A stretch of 6,172 bases of DNA from Bacteroidota bacterium. GTDB lineage: Bacteria; Bacteroidota; Bacteroidia; Bacteroidales; P3. Below the pieces are notes generated by a model. It worked only from the letters and a program-made list of their open reading frames with translations, searched no databases and was not told where the DNA came from. Positions within the stretch are counted from its first letter, which is position 1, and each line of letters opens with the position of its first letter. Both the position numbers and the translations under genes were made by a program. Location of the stretch: contig JAUNWC010000104.1 in NCBI GenBank assembly GCA_030540495.1, positions 1 to 6,172 of the forward strand. The letters are read 5' to 3'. Positions 6,140 to 6,172 of the stretch are shown here, in pieces.

Positions 6140-6172
6140 TTATTTTTCAATAAAATAACATAAAAATTTATC

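Overview
The window is almost entirely one very large open reading frame on the minus strand. It starts at an ATG at 6041-6043 and runs without an in-frame stop to the left edge, giving 2014 visible residues. The C-terminus lies outside the window. The base composition is A+T-rich and the upstream region is extremely A+T-rich. There is no Shine-Dalgarno sequence, and a promoter of the TTTG / TAnnTTTG type precedes the gene. Together with the domain style of the protein, this points to a member of the Bacteroidota, most likely Bacteroidales. No finer taxonomic placement can be supported.

Right to left, in the direction of transcription: 6109-6139 holds a good match to a Bacteroidetes-type promoter, followed by a leader of about 60 nt. 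The protein begins with a Sec signal peptide (residues 1-20). Next come an N-terminal beta-rich domain (about 28-203) and a first fibronectin type III (Fn3) domain (about 210-297). Then follow six tandem units (A to F) of 249-266 residues, each a 'choice-of-anchor J'/MAM-like jelly-roll domain followed by an Fn3 domain. A seventh J-like domain of a different subtype (1834-1989) leads into a linker and the beginning of what looks like a further Fn3-like segment at the window edge.

The protein is best described as a giant exported, probably surface-attached or secreted, modular adhesin-like protein. It may be a type IX secretion system client, but the C-terminal sorting domain that would show this is not in view. 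No enzyme active site was recognised. Adhesion or carbohydrate binding is inferred from domain type only.

The most interesting features are the tandem array itself, with neighbouring units D, E and F most alike and unit B strongly diverged; a regular four-cysteine pattern per unit; long near-identical DNA blocks repeated every ~756-765 bp that could recombine; and an A8 homopolymer (coding strand) in the promoter spacer that could allow slippage. No RNA genes, mobile elements, CRISPR arrays or second genes were found. Open frames on the plus strand and in the other minus frame are shadows of this gene.
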